DNA of 64,000 nucleotides from RYN-133 sp963708645 (GTDB taxonomy: Bacteria; Actinomycetota; Actinomycetes; Mycobacteriales; Jatrophihabitantaceae). The DNA lies in the NCBI GenBank assembly GCA_963708645.1, contig CAVPTA010000005.1:1-64000 (forward strand), written 5' to 3'. The notes under the pieces are model-generated. The model was given only the letters and a program-made list of their open reading frames with translations, was not told the DNA's origin and did no database searches. Below are positions 1 through 9,345 of this stretch, in pieces (positions within the stretch are counted from its first letter, which is position 1; each line of letters begins with the position of its first letter). Position numbers and translations under genes: made by a program.

Positions 1-41
1 CACAACAACTCCACAACCGCTGGGCCCGACGAGCAATGACG

Positions 42-97
42 GCCGGTCCTCGGTAGTGGCGGCCGGAACGTTCCGTCCGCTTCGATCGAAGACCGGC
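42..97 (+). promoter_or_regulatory. Structured pnp leader (long imperfect hairpin)
   Basis: A perfect 7-bp inverted repeat (GCCGGTC at 42-48, GACCGGC at 91-97) closes a long imperfect stem. Inside lie two short palindromes, GGAACGTTCC (65-74) and TTCGATCGAA (81-90). Long leader hairpins cut by RNase III are the known basis of pnp autoregulation in E. coli and occur before pnp in streptomycetes. The role here is inferred from position and structure. Confidence 0.45.
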
Positions 98-152
98 ACC
101 CCAACCCTCTCGTCGTTGCGTCGCCCGGCACGATGAGAAAGGTCATTCCGTA

Positions 153-2372
153 ATGACGGATGCCATCACTGAGACCGGTGTGTTCGAAACCGAAGCTGTC
201 ATCGACAACGGCACCTTCGGCAAGCGCACCGTACGGTTCGAAACCGGCCGCCTTGCCAAGCAAGCCGCCGGCTCGGTCGTCGCCTACCTCGACGACGACA
301 CCATGCTGCTGTCGGCCACAACGGCCGGCAAGCACCCCCGCGAGGGCTTCGACTTCTTCCCGCTGACGGTCGACGTCGAAGAGCGCATGTACGCCGCCGG
401 GCGCATCCCCGGCTCGTTCTTCCGCCGTGAGGGACGCCCGTCCGAGGACGCCATCCTCACCTGCCGCCTGATCGACCGACCGCTGCGTCCGACCTTCATC
501 AAGGGTCTGCGCAACGAGGTCCAGGTCGTCATCACGGTCATGGCACTCAACCCCGACCACGCTTACGACGTGCTCGCGATCAACGCGGCCTCCGCGTCGA
601 CGCAGATCTCCGGCCTGCCGTTCAACGGCCCGGTCGGCGGCACTCGCGTTGCGCTGATCGACGGCCAGTGGGTCGGCTTCCCGACGCACTCCGAGCTCGA
701 GCGCGCCACCTTCGACATGGTCGTGGCCGGTCGTCTGCTCGATTCGGGCGACGTCGCGATCATGATGGTCGAGGCGGAGGCCACCGAGAACACCATCGAG
801 CTGATCGAGGGCGGCGCCACCAAGCCGACCGAAGAGGTCGTCGCCGAGGGCCTCGAGGCCGCCAAGCCGTTCATCGCGGCGCTGTGCCAGGCCCAGAAGG
901 AACTCGCCGCGTCTGCCGGCAAGGAGACCGCGGACTTCCCGGTCTTCCTCGACTACAGCGACGAGGTCTTCGAGGCCGTCGACGCCGAGGTTTCGGCCGA
1001 GCTCGCCGGCGCGCTGACCATCGCCGACAAGCAGGAGCGCGAGGCCAAGCTCGACGAGCTCAAGGACCAGGTCAAGGCCTCGCTCGCCGACAAGTTCGAG
1101 GACCGCTTCAACGAGATCAGCCCGGCCTACCGCGCGCTGACCAAGAAGCTGGTGCGCCAGCGCATCCTGCGCGACAAGGTACGCATCGACGGGCGCGGCC
1201 TGGCCGACATCCGCACGCTCTCGGCCGAGGTCGAGGTCATCCCGCGGGTGCACGGCTCGGCACTGTTCCAGCGCGGTGAGACGCAGATCCTCGGCGTCAC
1301 CACGCTGAACATGCTGGGGCTCGAGCAGAAGCTCGACACGTTGAGCCCGAACCGCACCAAGCGGTACATGCACAACTACAACTTCCCGCCTTACTCGACC
1401 GGTGAGACCGGTCGCGTCGGCTCGCCGAAGCGCCGCGAGATCGGTCACGGTGCGCTCGCCGAGCGTGCGCTCATCCCGGTGCTCCCGGGCCGTGACGAGT
1501 TCCCGTACGCGATTCGTCAGGTTTCCGAAGCATTGGGTTCGAACGGCTCGACCTCGATGGGCTCGGTCTGCGCGTCGACCCTCGGCCTGCTGAACGCCGG
1601 CGTGCCGCTCAAGGCGCCGGTTGCCGGCATCGCGATGGGCCTCGTGTCCGACACCGTCGACGGCAATACCGAATACGTCGCGCTCACCGACATCCTCGGT
1701 GCCGAGGACGCCTTCGGCGACATGGACTTCAAGGTCGCCGGCACCAAGGAGTTCGTCACCGCGCTGCAGCTCGACACGAAGCTCGACGGCATCCCGTCCG
1801 AGGTTCTCGGTGCGGCCCTCAAGCAGGCGCGTGACGCGCGGCTGCACATCCTGGACGTCATGGCCGAGGCCATCGACGGCCCGGACGAGATGAGCCCGTA
1901 CGCCCCGCGCGTGACTGTCGTGAAGATCCCCGTCGACAAGATCGGCGCGGTCATCGGGCCTAAGGGCGCGATGATCAACTCGATCCAGGACGACACCGGC
2001 GCGCAGATCACGATCGAGGACGACGGCACGATCTACGTCGGCGCCGAGGACGGCCTGTCCGCCCAGGCTGCGGTCGACCGCATCAACGCGATCGCCAACC
2101 CGCAGATGCCGAAGGTCGGCGAGCGCTTCCTCGGCACCGTGGTCAAGACGGCCGCGTTCGGCGCGTTCGTTTCGCTGCTGCCGGGCAAGGACGGCCTCGT
2201 CCACATCAGCAAGCTGGGTCGCGGCAAGCGCATCGGCAAGGTCGAGGACGTCGTGAACGTCGGCGACAAGATCCAGGTCGAGATCGCCGAGATCGACCAG
2301 CGCGGCAAGATCAGCCTCGTGCTCGTCGACGACGACAAGCCGGCCGAGGCCGCGGCGGCTCCCGCCGAATAA
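153..2372 (+). CDS. pnp: Polyribonucleotide nucleotidyltransferase (PNPase)
   Basis: Phosphorolytic 3'-5' exoribonuclease and RNA polymerase of mRNA decay, acting in the cytoplasm as a trimer. The 739-residue product has the full family layout: a first RNase PH domain near the N-terminus, a helical linker, a second RNase PH domain (about 340-560), a KH domain with the IGPKGAMIN GxxG loop, and a C-terminal S1 domain. Length matches mycobacterial GpsI. ATG 153 is chosen because GAGAAAGG (135-142) sits about 10 bases upstream. The frame is uninterrupted. A bidirectional terminator follows. In many actinobacteria the M16 peptidase gene comes next; here about 7.8 kb of other genes lie between. Confidence 0.97.
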   Translation: MTDAITETGVFETEAVIDNGTFGKRTVRFETGRLAKQAAGSVVAYLDDDTMLLSATTAGKHPREGFDFFPLTVDVEERMYAAGRIPGSFFRREGRPSEDAILTCRLIDRPLRPTFIKGLRNEVQVVITVMALNPDHAYDVLAINAASASTQISGLPFNGPVGGTRVALIDGQWVGFPTHSELERATFDMVVAGRLLDSGDVAIMMVEAEATENTIELIEGGATKPTEEVVAEGLEAAKPFIAALCQAQKELAASAGKETADFPVFLDYSDEVFEAVDAEVSAELAGALTIADKQEREAKLDELKDQVKASLADKFEDRFNEISPAYRALTKKLVRQRILRDKVRIDGRGLADIRTLSAEVEVIPRVHGSALFQRGETQILGVTTLNMLGLEQKLDTLSPNRTKRYMHNYNFPPYSTGETGRVGSPKRREIGHGALAERALIPVLPGRDEFPYAIRQVSEALGSNGSTSMGSVCASTLGLLNAGVPLKAPVAGIAMGLVSDTVDGNTEYVALTDILGAEDAFGDMDFKVAGTKEFVTALQLDTKLDGIPSEVLGAALKQARDARLHILDVMAEAIDGPDEMSPYAPRVTVVKIPVDKIGAVIGPKGAMINSIQDDTGAQITIEDDGTIYVGAEDGLSAQAAVDRINAIANPQMPKVGERFLGTVVKTAAFGAFVSLLPGKDGLVHISKLGRGKRIGKVEDVVNVGDKIQVEIAEIDQRGKISLVLVDDDKPAEAAAAPAE

Positions 2373-2385
2373 CCCACCGCATCAC

Positions 2386-2427
2386 TTTTGGCGGCAGGGC
2401 CCGATTTATCGGGTCCTGCCGCCAAAA
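2386..2427. terminator. Bidirectional intrinsic terminator between pnp and rtcB
   Basis: A 19-bp stem (2386-2404 with 2409-2427, one G-T wobble) encloses a TTAT loop. It is flanked by TTTT on the left and AAAA on the right, so it has a U-tract in both directions. It lies between the convergent stops of pnp and rtcB. Confidence 0.92.
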
Positions 2428-2430
2428 CCG

Positions 2431-3592
2431 TTAATCGCCCTTGACGTTGACGATCTGGCGCAACTCGTGGACGACCTCGACGAGCTTCGCCGCGTCGCGC
2501 ATGACGACGTCGATGGGCTTGTACGCCTACGGGGTGCTCGTCGAGGAACGCGTCGAGACTTCCCCCACGCGATGCCGGCCATCCGCTCGTCCAGGTCCGC
2601 ACGCGTGAAGCGCTTGCGCGCCGCCGAGCGCGAGTAGTTGCGTCCGGCGCCGTGCGGCGACGAGCACAACGAACCCGGATGACCGAGCCCGCGCACCACG
2701 TACGACCGGTCGCCCATCGAACCCGGGATCAACCCGAGCACGCCCTCGTGGGCGTCGATCGCGCCCTTGCGCGATAGCCACACGTCCTTGCCGAAGTGCG
2801 TCTCGCGCGCGGTGTAGTTGTGGTGGCAGTTGACCTCCTCGAGCCGCTCGACCGGCTCGCCCTGCCACTGCTCGAGCGCCAGCACGACGCGGCGCATCAT
2901 CTCCTCGCGGTTGAGGAAGGCGAAGCGCTGCGCCCACCGCAGCGCCGACAGGTACGACCAGAACTCCGGCTCGCCCTCGACGAGGTACGCGAGGTCGCGG
3001 TCGGGCAGGCGGATCCAGCGCCGCTCGCACTGCTGCTGCGCGATCTTGATGTGCTTGCCGGCCAGCTTGTTGCCGACGCCGCGCGAACCCGAGTGCAGGA
3101 ACAGCCAGACCGCGTCGTCCTCGTCGAGGCTCACCTCGATGAAGTGGTTGCCCGACCCGAGCGAGCCGAGCTGCAGCCGCCAGTTCGGCGCGATCGCCTC
3201 GGCCTGGTCGATGCCGTCGTGCTGCTCGAGCTCGTCGACACGCGGTCGCGTCGAGCTCGTCCACCGACGCGTTGTACTTCCCGGCCGACAGCGGGACGGC
3301 CGCGCTGATCGCGAGCATGCAGCTCGGCAAGGTCGCCGCGCAGGTCGGCGCGCTGGAACTGCGTGCGGACGGCCATCATCCCGCAGCCGATGTCGACACC
3401 GACCGCCGCCGGGATGATCGCGCCGACGGTCGGGATCACGCTGCCGACCGTCGCGCCCTTGCCGAGGTGCGCGTCCGGCATCAGCGCCAGGTGCGGCAGC
3501 ACGAACGGCATCGACGCGGTGCGCTCGGCCTGCGCACGCGTTTGGTCCTCGAGGATCGAGGCGAAGTTGACCAGCTTGGACACGCCCACCAT
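2431..3592 (-). CDS. rtcB: RtcB-type RNA ligase, frame broken by about four +1 indels
   Basis: GTP- and Mn-dependent ligase joining 2',3'-cyclic phosphate or 3'-phosphate RNA ends to 5'-OH ends (RNA repair). Read in pieces on the minus strand it shows GVDIGCGMMA (metal-binding Asp and Cys), SGNHFIEV, HSGSRGVGNKLAGKHI and the HGAGRNYSR motif holding the histidine that is guanylylated. It ends in IVNVKGD before TAA at 2431. ATG 3592 is the first start after an in-frame stop. Extra bases lie near 3310, 3243, 2568 and 2531. No rtcA or archease gene is adjacent. Every catalytic motif is preserved, so I treat the breaks as sequencing errors. Confidence 0.88.
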
Positions 3593-3622
3593 CGTGCGGC
3601 CCGCGTCAACCGGTTAGGCAGG

Positions 3623-4825
3623 ATGGACGACGTGGCGCGCGCGGGACTGAGTGGGCTGCGCGAGCTCCCGTCGGAGGTGCGCGCGCTCGTCGGTGTCGGC
3701 TTCATGGTCGCGCTCGGCTTCGGGCTGGTCGCGCCGGCCATCCCGCTGTTCGCCCGCGAGTTCGGCGTCGGCAAGACGGCGGCCGGGGCGGTGGTCAGTG
3801 CGTTCGCGCTGATGCGCCTCGTGGCCGCCCCGTTCGTCGGACGACTGGTGAACGCGGTGGGGGAGCGGGTGATGCTCGCCGTCGGCATCGGTGTCGTCGC
3901 GGTGTCCAGCGCGTTGGCCGGTCTCGCGCAGCAGTACTGGCAATTGCTCGTGTTGCGTGGCGCCGGCGGGGTCGGCTCGATCATGTTCAGCGTCAGTGCC
4001 GCGAGCCTGCTGATCCGCGTGACGCCAAGCCACCAGCGTGGACGCGCCCAGGGACTGTGGGCGGGCTCGTTCCTGATCGGCCTCATCGCCGGTCCCGCAG
4101 TCGGGACGGTTGCGAGCTTCTCCTTGCGGCTGCCGTTCTTCCTCTACGCGGGCACGCTGGCCGGCGCAGGCACGATCGCCCTCGTCGCCCTGCGCAACAG
4201 CGAGTTCGCTGCCCGCCAGACGACGATCGCCACGCCGCTCGCGCTGAAGACGGCGCTGCGCGACCGCGCATACGTCGCAGCCCTCGTCGCGTCGTTCGCC
4301 GGAGACTTCGCCGTCGTCGGTGCGCGCAGTTCGCTCGTCCCGCAGTTCATCACCGACGACCTGGGGCGGGGGACAAGCTGGGTCTACGTCGCGTTCCTGA
4401 TCACGAGCATCGTGAGCGGCGCGCTGCTGTTGCCGTTCGGGCAGATCGCCGACACGCGGGGACGGCGTCCAGTGATCATCGGTGGGCTCGCCATCGGCGC
4501 CGTCGGCTTCCTCCTGCTGCCCAGCTGGACGACTGCGGTGAGCCTGATCGTGTCGATGATGCTGCTCGGCGTCGCCGGCGCCGCCGATGCGGTCGCCCCC
4601 GGCGCGGTGCTCGGCGACGTGGTTGGGTCGCGCGGCGGCACGGTCGTCGCGGTCTTCCAGATGGCCGGTGACCTCGGTGCGGTGATCGGTCCGATCGCAG
4701 CCGGCGCGGCTGCGGATGCCAACGGCTACGGGCTCGCGTTCGCGATCAGTGCCGCGGTGGCTCTCAGCCCGCTGCCATTTGTCCTGTATGCCCGGGAAAC
4801 CTTGATTCCGCGCACGTCGAACTGA
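3623..4825 (+). CDS. Major facilitator superfamily transporter
   Basis: A roughly 400-residue inner-membrane protein with about 12 hydrophobic segments and the MFS layout of two six-helix halves. GRLVNAVGERVML follows helix 2 and GQIADTRGRRPVIIGG follows helix 8; both are motif-A-like loops. The second is typical of drug/H+ antiporters, but the substrate is unknown. The frame opens further upstream over rtcB; ATG 3623 or GTG 3632 (with AGGCAGG at 3616-3622) is the likely start. It is transcribed divergently from rtcB with 30 bp between them. A long antisense frame over the gene is judged spurious. Confidence 0.85.
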   Translation: MDDVARAGLSGLRELPSEVRALVGVGFMVALGFGLVAPAIPLFAREFGVGKTAAGAVVSAFALMRLVAAPFVGRLVNAVGERVMLAVGIGVVAVSSALAGLAQQYWQLLVLRGAGGVGSIMFSVSAASLLIRVTPSHQRGRAQGLWAGSFLIGLIAGPAVGTVASFSLRLPFFLYAGTLAGAGTIALVALRNSEFAARQTTIATPLALKTALRDRAYVAALVASFAGDFAVVGARSSLVPQFITDDLGRGTSWVYVAFLITSIVSGALLLPFGQIADTRGRRPVIIGGLAIGAVGFLLLPSWTTAVSLIVSMMLLGVAGAADAVAPGAVLGDVVGSRGGTVVAVFQMAGDLGAVIGPIAAGAAADANGYGLAFAISAAVALSPLPFVLYARETLIPRTSN

Positions 4826-4852
4826 CCGTTCGAGCCTGTGACACGCCCTCCT

Positions 4853-4885
4853 TTGGCGGTACATTCTCTTTCTATCCGGTAATGT
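4853..4885 (+). promoter_or_regulatory. Tentative promoter/operator before the sulfate operon
   Basis: The sequence holds a TTGGCG hexamer (4853-4858) and an imperfect inverted repeat ACATT (4861-4865) / AATGT (4881-4885). The left part, CATTCTC, also occurs in the inverted repeat ahead of the Rrf2 gene at the end of this operon. A shared operator is possible, but the right half-sites do not match well. Confidence 0.25.
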
Positions 4886-4950
4886 CTACCGCGACAACAG
4901 AGAACATCGAATTGATGTTGAACGTGGACTCCCGAGGAGAACAGAGCCTG

Positions 4951-5979
4951 ATGAAGACCCTGACGCGGCCCAGGCCGCGCCCGAGCCGACTGGCCGCCGT
5001 GGCGGCCCTCACCGGTGCCGTTGCGCTGGCGATCACTGGCTGCTCGTCCTCTGGCGGTGGTGGTGCCAGCAGCAAGACGGTGAACCTGATCGGGTTCTCG
5101 ACCCCGAAGCCGGCCTACGACGCTCTTGCAGCGGCGTTCAACAAGACTTCTGCGGGCAAGGGCGTGCAATTCGCGCCCTCGTACGGCCCGAGCGGTTCGC
5201 AGGCCAAGGCCGTGGCGGCCGGCCAGAAGGCCGACTACGTCGCGCTATCGGTCGGGTCGGACATGTCCAGCCTCGCCCCGCAGTTCGTCGACTCGACGTG
5301 GGACCAGGGCCCGACCAAGGGCATCGGCGCCGACTCGGTGGTCGTGATCTGCGTCCGTCCGGGCAACCCGAAGCACATCACCGGCTGGGACGACCTGATC
5401 AAGCCCGGTGTCGGGATCGTCACCGCAGACCCGGCGTCGTCCGGCTCGGCGAAGTGGAACATCCTCGCGGCCTACGAGCACACCATCTCCGAGGGCGGCT
5501 CGCAGTCCGACGCCGAGGCGTACTTGGGCAAGTTCTTCAAGAACACCGTGTCGAAGGCCGACAGCGGTTCGGATGCTGCCAAGACCTTCCTGTCGGGCAC
5601 CGGCGATGTACTCATCTCGTACGAGAGCGAAGCGATCACCGCCCGTCAGGCCGGCGAGAAGCTCGATTACATCGTTCCGAAGCAGTCGTTCCTCATCCAG
5701 ACGCCCGTTGCCGTGACGAAGAGCGCGCCGACTGCCGCGAAGGACTTCCTGTCGTTCGTGGAGAGTTCGGCCGGACAGAAGATCTTCGCGAGCAAGGGCT
5801 GGCGGCCAGCGCTGAGCGGTGTCACCCCTGGAACGGTGCAGGGCGCGAATGACCCGAGCAACCCGTACCCGCAGGTGCAGCAGCTGAAGACGATTGACGA
5901 TCTCGGTGGCTGGTCCAAGGTCAACGACGAGTTCTTCGGCGACAGCGGCATCGTGACGAAGGTCGAAGGCAGCAGCTGA
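4951..5979 (+). CDS. sbp: Sulfate/thiosulfate-binding lipoprotein
   Basis: Periplasmic-type solute receptor of the CysPUWA importer, anchored outside the membrane. The 342-residue product begins with a basic stretch, a hydrophobic segment and a lipobox ending ITGC, followed by a Ser/Gly linker. Family segments include NLIGFSTPKPAYDAL near the mature N-terminus and TADPASSGSAKWNILAAY in the anion-binding region. ATG 4951 is chosen over the upstream in-frame ATG 4882 because GAGGAGA (4934-4940) precedes it at good spacing and it gives a clean signal peptide. It is first in an operon with cysT, cysW, cysA and an Rrf2 regulator; cysT starts 2 bp after its stop. Confidence 0.93.
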   Translation: MKTLTRPRPRPSRLAAVAALTGAVALAITGCSSSGGGGASSKTVNLIGFSTPKPAYDALAAAFNKTSAGKGVQFAPSYGPSGSQAKAVAAGQKADYVALSVGSDMSSLAPQFVDSTWDQGPTKGIGADSVVVICVRPGNPKHITGWDDLIKPGVGIVTADPASSGSAKWNILAAYEHTISEGGSQSDAEAYLGKFFKNTVSKADSGSDAAKTFLSGTGDVLISYESEAITARQAGEKLDYIVPKQSFLIQTPVAVTKSAPTAAKDFLSFVESSAGQKIFASKGWRPALSGVTPGTVQGANDPSNPYPQVQQLKTIDDLGGWSKVNDEFFGDSGIVTKVEGSS

Positions 5980-5981
5980 CG

Positions 5982-6855
5982 ATGGCTGTTCTCGACGCGC
6001 CGCAGCCAGCCACCCCGGGTGAGGGCACCGCCCTCACCCGGCCGGCCGGTCGGGGGACGTCGACCGCTGGTTTACGCCTGAGCACGACCTCCGGCATCGG
6101 CCTGGGAACCGCAGTCATCTGGCTGAGTCTGCTCGTCCTGATTCCGATGGCCGCGGTCATGGCCAAGGCGTTCGGGAGCGGCTGGTCGACCTTCTGGGCC
6201 GATGTCACCACCCCGGCGACCAAGAGCGTGCTCGAGTTCACCGTGGTCAGCTCCGCCATCGTCACGGTGATCAACGCCGTGATGGGCACGCTGATCGCGT
6301 GGGTGCTCGTGCGGGACAACTTCCCGGGCAAACGGGTGCGTCGACTTCGTGATCGACATCCCGTTCGCGCTGCCCACGATCGTCGCCGGTCTGGTTCTGC
6401 TCGCCGTGTACGGCACCGACAGCCCGGTCGGCGTCGACCTGCTCGGTACGCGGCGGGCGATCGTGATCGCGCTGTTGTTCGTGACGTTGCCGTTCGTCGT
6501 CCGCTCGGTTCAGCCGGTGCTCCAGGCGCTCGATCTCGAGTCGGAGTTGGCGGCCAGGTGTCTCGGCGCCGGTCCATGGACGACCTTCCGGCGCATCGTG
6601 TTGCCGTTGCTGATGCCGGCCATCGGCTCCGGCGCCGCGTTGGCGTTCGCCCGCGCAATGGGTGAGTACGGGTCGATGTTGCTCATCTCAGGTGGTCGGG
6701 CCCAGACCACGGTGGCGTCCGTGCTCATCTTCCAGAAGTACGAAAACTTCGATTACACCGGCGCGGCCGCGATTGCCACCGTTTTGTTGCTGGTCAGTCT
6801 CGTCGTCATCGTGCTGCTCGACGTCCTGCAGCGTAAGGCGGCGCGTCATGGTTAG
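5982..6855 (+). CDS. cysT: Sulfate ABC transporter permease CysT (one +1 frameshift)
   Basis: One of two membrane subunits of the sulfate importer. The N-terminal part (to about 6340) and C-terminal part lie in different frames. One extra base near 6339 separates FPGKRV from the continuing DFVIDIPFALPTIVAGLVLL. Joined, they give about 290 residues with six hydrophobic segments and the cytoplasmic coupling (EAA-type) loop around ALDLESELAARCLGAGPW. The stop overlaps the cysW start by 8 bp, indicating translational coupling. All flanking operon genes are intact, so the break is probably a sequence error. Confidence 0.88.
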
Positions 6856-7657
6856 CACTCGTGCCAGGTGGATCCAGCGCGGCCTGGTGATCCTCTACGT
6901 CGGCGTTCTCGTGCTCGTGCCGCTGTTCGTGGTGACCTATCGAACGGTCTCCGAAGGCTGGTCTGCGTTCGTCGACGCGATGACGTCGTCAGAGGCGATC
7001 ACCGCCTTCCGGTTGACCTTCGAGATCGCGATCGCGGCCGTCGTGATCAACACTGTTTTCGGCGTCGGCGTCGCCCTGTTGATCACCCGCTATCGGTTCT
7101 GGGGACGACGGCTGCTCGGCCCGCTCACCGACTTGTCGGTCTCGGTCTCGCCGATCGTCGTCGGCCTTGCTCTCGTGCTCGTCTACGGCCCGCTCAGTGG
7201 TTGGTTCGGGAAGGGCCTGGCGAACGCCGGCTTCCAGGTGATCTTCGCGCTACCCGGAATGATCATGGCGACCGCGTTCGTGTCGATGCCGCTGGTTCTG
7301 CGCGAGGTGATCCCCGTCCTCGAAGAGGAGGGCATCGACCAGGAGCAGGCCGCGAAGGTGCTCGGAGCGAGTGCGTGGCAGCGGTTCCGTCGGATCACCC
7401 TGCCCGTGATCCGGCCCGCGCTCGCCTACGGCATCGTGCTCAGCCTGGCCCGCTGTATCGGTGAGTTCGGCGCGGTCCGCGTGGTCTCCGGCAACGTCGG
7501 CGGTGCCTCGCAGACCCAGACGGTGCCGCTCCTGATTCAGCAGGACAGCGAATTTTTCGCGAAGGGCACCTACCAGTTGTCATTCGTCCTGATCGTGATC
7601 ACCATCCTTGCGATCGCGGTCGTCTCGATCCGGCGCAAGAAGGAGCATTCGTCGTGA
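6848..7657 (+). CDS. cysW: Sulfate ABC transporter permease CysW
   Basis: Second membrane subunit of the sulfate importer, 269 residues with six predicted transmembrane segments. The EAA-type loop IDQEQAAKVLGASAWQRFRR would contact CysA. The start ATG 6848 lies inside the end of cysT, and the stop overlaps the cysA GTG by 4 bp (GTGA), typical of translational coupling. The region near the C-terminus, IGEFGAVRVVSGNVGG, matches the CysW family. Confidence 0.93.
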   Translation: MVSTRARWIQRGLVILYVGVLVLVPLFVVTYRTVSEGWSAFVDAMTSSEAITAFRLTFEIAIAAVVINTVFGVGVALLITRYRFWGRRLLGPLTDLSVSVSPIVVGLALVLVYGPLSGWFGKGLANAGFQVIFALPGMIMATAFVSMPLVLREVIPVLEEEGIDQEQAAKVLGASAWQRFRRITLPVIRPALAYGIVLSLARCIGEFGAVRVVSGNVGGASQTQTVPLLIQQDSEFFAKGTYQLSFVLIVITILAIAVVSIRRKKEHSS

Positions 7658-8589
7658 GTATCGAAGCCACCGGCATCACCAAGCGGTTCGGCGACTTCGT
7701 CGCGCTCGAAGGTGTCGACCTGCACGTCGCGAGTGGTCAGCTGACCGCGCTGCTCGGCCCGTCCGGCGGCGGCAAGTCGACGCTGCTGCGCATCATCGGC
7801 GGGCTGGAAGAGCCCGACGCCGGCGAGGTGAGCATCGACGGGCGCGAGATCACCGGTGTCCCTGCGCAGCGGCGCAACGTCGGCTTCGTGTTCCAGCACT
7901 ACGCCGCCTTCAAGCACCTGTCGGTGTTCCGCAATGTGGCGTTCGGTCTCGAGATCCGCAAGCGGCCCAAGGACGAGATCCGCAAGCGCGTGCACGAGTT
8001 GCTCGAACTCGTGCACCTCGAGCAGTTCGCCGACCGGCTACCTGCGCAACTGTCCGGCGGGCAGCGCCAGCGCATGGCGCTGGCCCGTGCGCTCGCGGTC
8101 GAGCCGTCCGTGCTGTTGCTGGACGAGCCGTTCGGAGCGCTGGACGCCAAAGTGCGGCGCGAGCTGCGCGACTGGTTGCGGCGCCTGCACGACGAGGTCC
8201 ACGTGACCACTGTGTTCGTGACTCACGACCAGGAAGAGGCGCTCGAGGTTTCCGACGAGATCGTCGTCATCAACCAGGGCCGCATCGAGCAGGTCGGATC
8301 GCCGGCCGACCTCTACGACAAGCCCGCCAACGACTTCGTCATGGAGTTCCTCGGACCGGTCACGACGCTCGGCGGCAAGCTGATCCGTCCCCACGATGTC
8401 GAGCTGTTCACCACGCAGGTCGAGGGGACCTCCTCGGCCAGGGTCACCCGTTTGCAGCGCATCGGGTTCGAGGTGCGCGCCGAGTTGGAGGTGGGCGACG
8501 AGCACCCGTGGGCGCAGCTGACCCGCGGCCAGGCCGAGGGCCTCGGACTCGTCGAAGGCGGCAACGTCTGGGTGCGCGCAGCCGGCTGA
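7654..8589 (+). CDS. cysA: Sulfate ABC transporter ATP-binding subunit
   Basis: Cytoplasmic ATPase driving sulfate import, 311 residues. Visible motifs are Walker A GPSGGGKS, Q-loop FQHYAAFKHL, signature LSGGQRQRMALARAL, Walker B LLLDEPFGALD and the H-loop in VFVTHDQEEA. The C-terminal 80 residues form a short TOBE-like domain (starting around KLIRPHDVELF). This is shorter than E. coli CysA but usual for actinobacteria. It starts at a GTG overlapping cysW. Confidence 0.94.
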   Translation: MSIEATGITKRFGDFVALEGVDLHVASGQLTALLGPSGGGKSTLLRIIGGLEEPDAGEVSIDGREITGVPAQRRNVGFVFQHYAAFKHLSVFRNVAFGLEIRKRPKDEIRKRVHELLELVHLEQFADRLPAQLSGGQRQRMALARALAVEPSVLLLDEPFGALDAKVRRELRDWLRRLHDEVHVTTVFVTHDQEEALEVSDEIVVINQGRIEQVGSPADLYDKPANDFVMEFLGPVTTLGGKLIRPHDVELFTTQVEGTSSARVTRLQRIGFEVRAELEVGDEHPWAQLTRGQAEGLGLVEGGNVWVRAAG

Positions 8590-8608
8590 CGCCGGGGTGG
8601 CTGCTCTC

Positions 8609-8632
8609 ATTCTCCGCAATTTCTGGGAGAAT
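8609..8632 (+). promoter_or_regulatory. Inverted repeat before the Rrf2 gene (candidate operator)
   Basis: ATTCTCC (8609-8615) and GGAGAAT (8626-8632) form a perfect 7-bp inverted repeat with a 10-bp spacer. The right arm contains the GGAGAA ribosome binding site of the downstream GTG 8639, so a bound protein or an RNA hairpin could each limit expression. Autoregulation by the Rrf2 protein is inferred. Confidence 0.5.
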
Positions 8633-8638
8633 GGTCGA

Positions 8639-9094
8639 GTGCAGATCTCGGCCAAGTCGGACTACGCCATCCGTGCCTTGCTCAACCTCGCGGCGCATGA
8701 GCCCGACCTGGTGAAGGTCGACGTGATCGTGCGCGAGCAAGGCCTGCCTCGGAAGTTCGTCGAGGCGATCCTGGGCGAGCTCCGACGCGCATCCATCGTG
8801 CGCAGCCAACGCGGTGCCGAGGGCGGCTATGCGCTCGCCCGGCCGTCGTCGGAGATCACTCTGGGCGCGGTCATCCGCGCCGTCGACGGGCCACTGGCCG
8901 AGGTGCGCGGGCTCCGTCCGCACGAAACGACCTACGACGGTGTCGCCGAACACCTGCCGGCGGTGTGGATCGCGGTGCGCACGAGTCTGCGCCGGGTGCT
9001 CGACGAGACGACCCTTGCTCAAGTGCTCAGCGGCAAGCTGCCGTCGCAGGTGCGGCGCATGGTCGAAGAGCCGGACGCGTGGTTGCCCCGCTGA
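8639..9094 (+). CDS. Rrf2-family transcriptional regulator, cysteine-free
   Basis: A 151-residue winged-helix regulator beginning QISAKSDYAIRALLNLA, the family hallmark, with the recognition region around LPRKFVEAILGELRRASIV and the wing in SQRGAEGGYALARP. It contains no cysteine. It therefore cannot ligate an Fe-S cluster as IscR or NsrR do, and more resembles CymR-type sulfur regulators. GTG 8639 is chosen because GGAGAA lies 7 bases upstream; an ATG far upstream would add an atypical N-terminus. Placement directly after cysA suggests it controls sulfate uptake. Confidence 0.85.
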   Translation: MQISAKSDYAIRALLNLAAHEPDLVKVDVIVREQGLPRKFVEAILGELRRASIVRSQRGAEGGYALARPSSEITLGAVIRAVDGPLAEVRGLRPHETTYDGVAEHLPAVWIAVRTSLRRVLDETTLAQVLSGKLPSQVRRMVEEPDAWLPR

Positions 9095-9154
9095 CCGTAG
9101 GTCAAGATCGATCCGATCCGTGACCTGAGTCACTTGGCGAGTTAGGGTGGCGCC

Positions 9155-9343
9155 GTGGGACATATCGGGCCGGCGCGCGCGCAGTACGAGGTGCTGCCGT
9201 TGACGCAGACCGTGCCCAATCCCGAACCGATGCCGGTACCGCACCCCGAGCCGATGCCGGAACCGATCCCCGGCCCCGAGCCCGTTCCCAGCCCTGAGCC
9301 CGGGCCGGGTCCCGACCCGGGCCCGCCCTCGTCGATCCGGTAA
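9155..9343 (+). CDS. Pro/Glu-rich mini-protein (62 aa)
   Basis: A 62-residue protein of unknown function. After a normal N-terminal 20 residues it becomes a run of PEP/PxP units (PNPEPMPVPHPEPMPEP and so on), almost every second residue proline, with glutamates giving a strong negative charge. It has no signal peptide or membrane segment. TAGGGT at 9142-9147 lies 7 bases before GTG 9155, fitting a leaderless transcript. The next gene starts 2 bp after its stop, so the two are probably cotranscribed. Low complexity makes prediction less certain, but context supports a real gene. Confidence 0.55.
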   Translation: MGHIGPARAQYEVLPLTQTVPNPEPMPVPHPEPMPEPIPGPEPVPSPEPGPGPDPGPPSSIR

Positions 9344-9345
9344 CG

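Noticed and set aside
3614..4864. 416-codon minus-strand open frame
   Set aside because: Antisense to the MFS gene, extremely Arg/Asp/Glu/His-rich, no hydrophobic or catalytic pattern.
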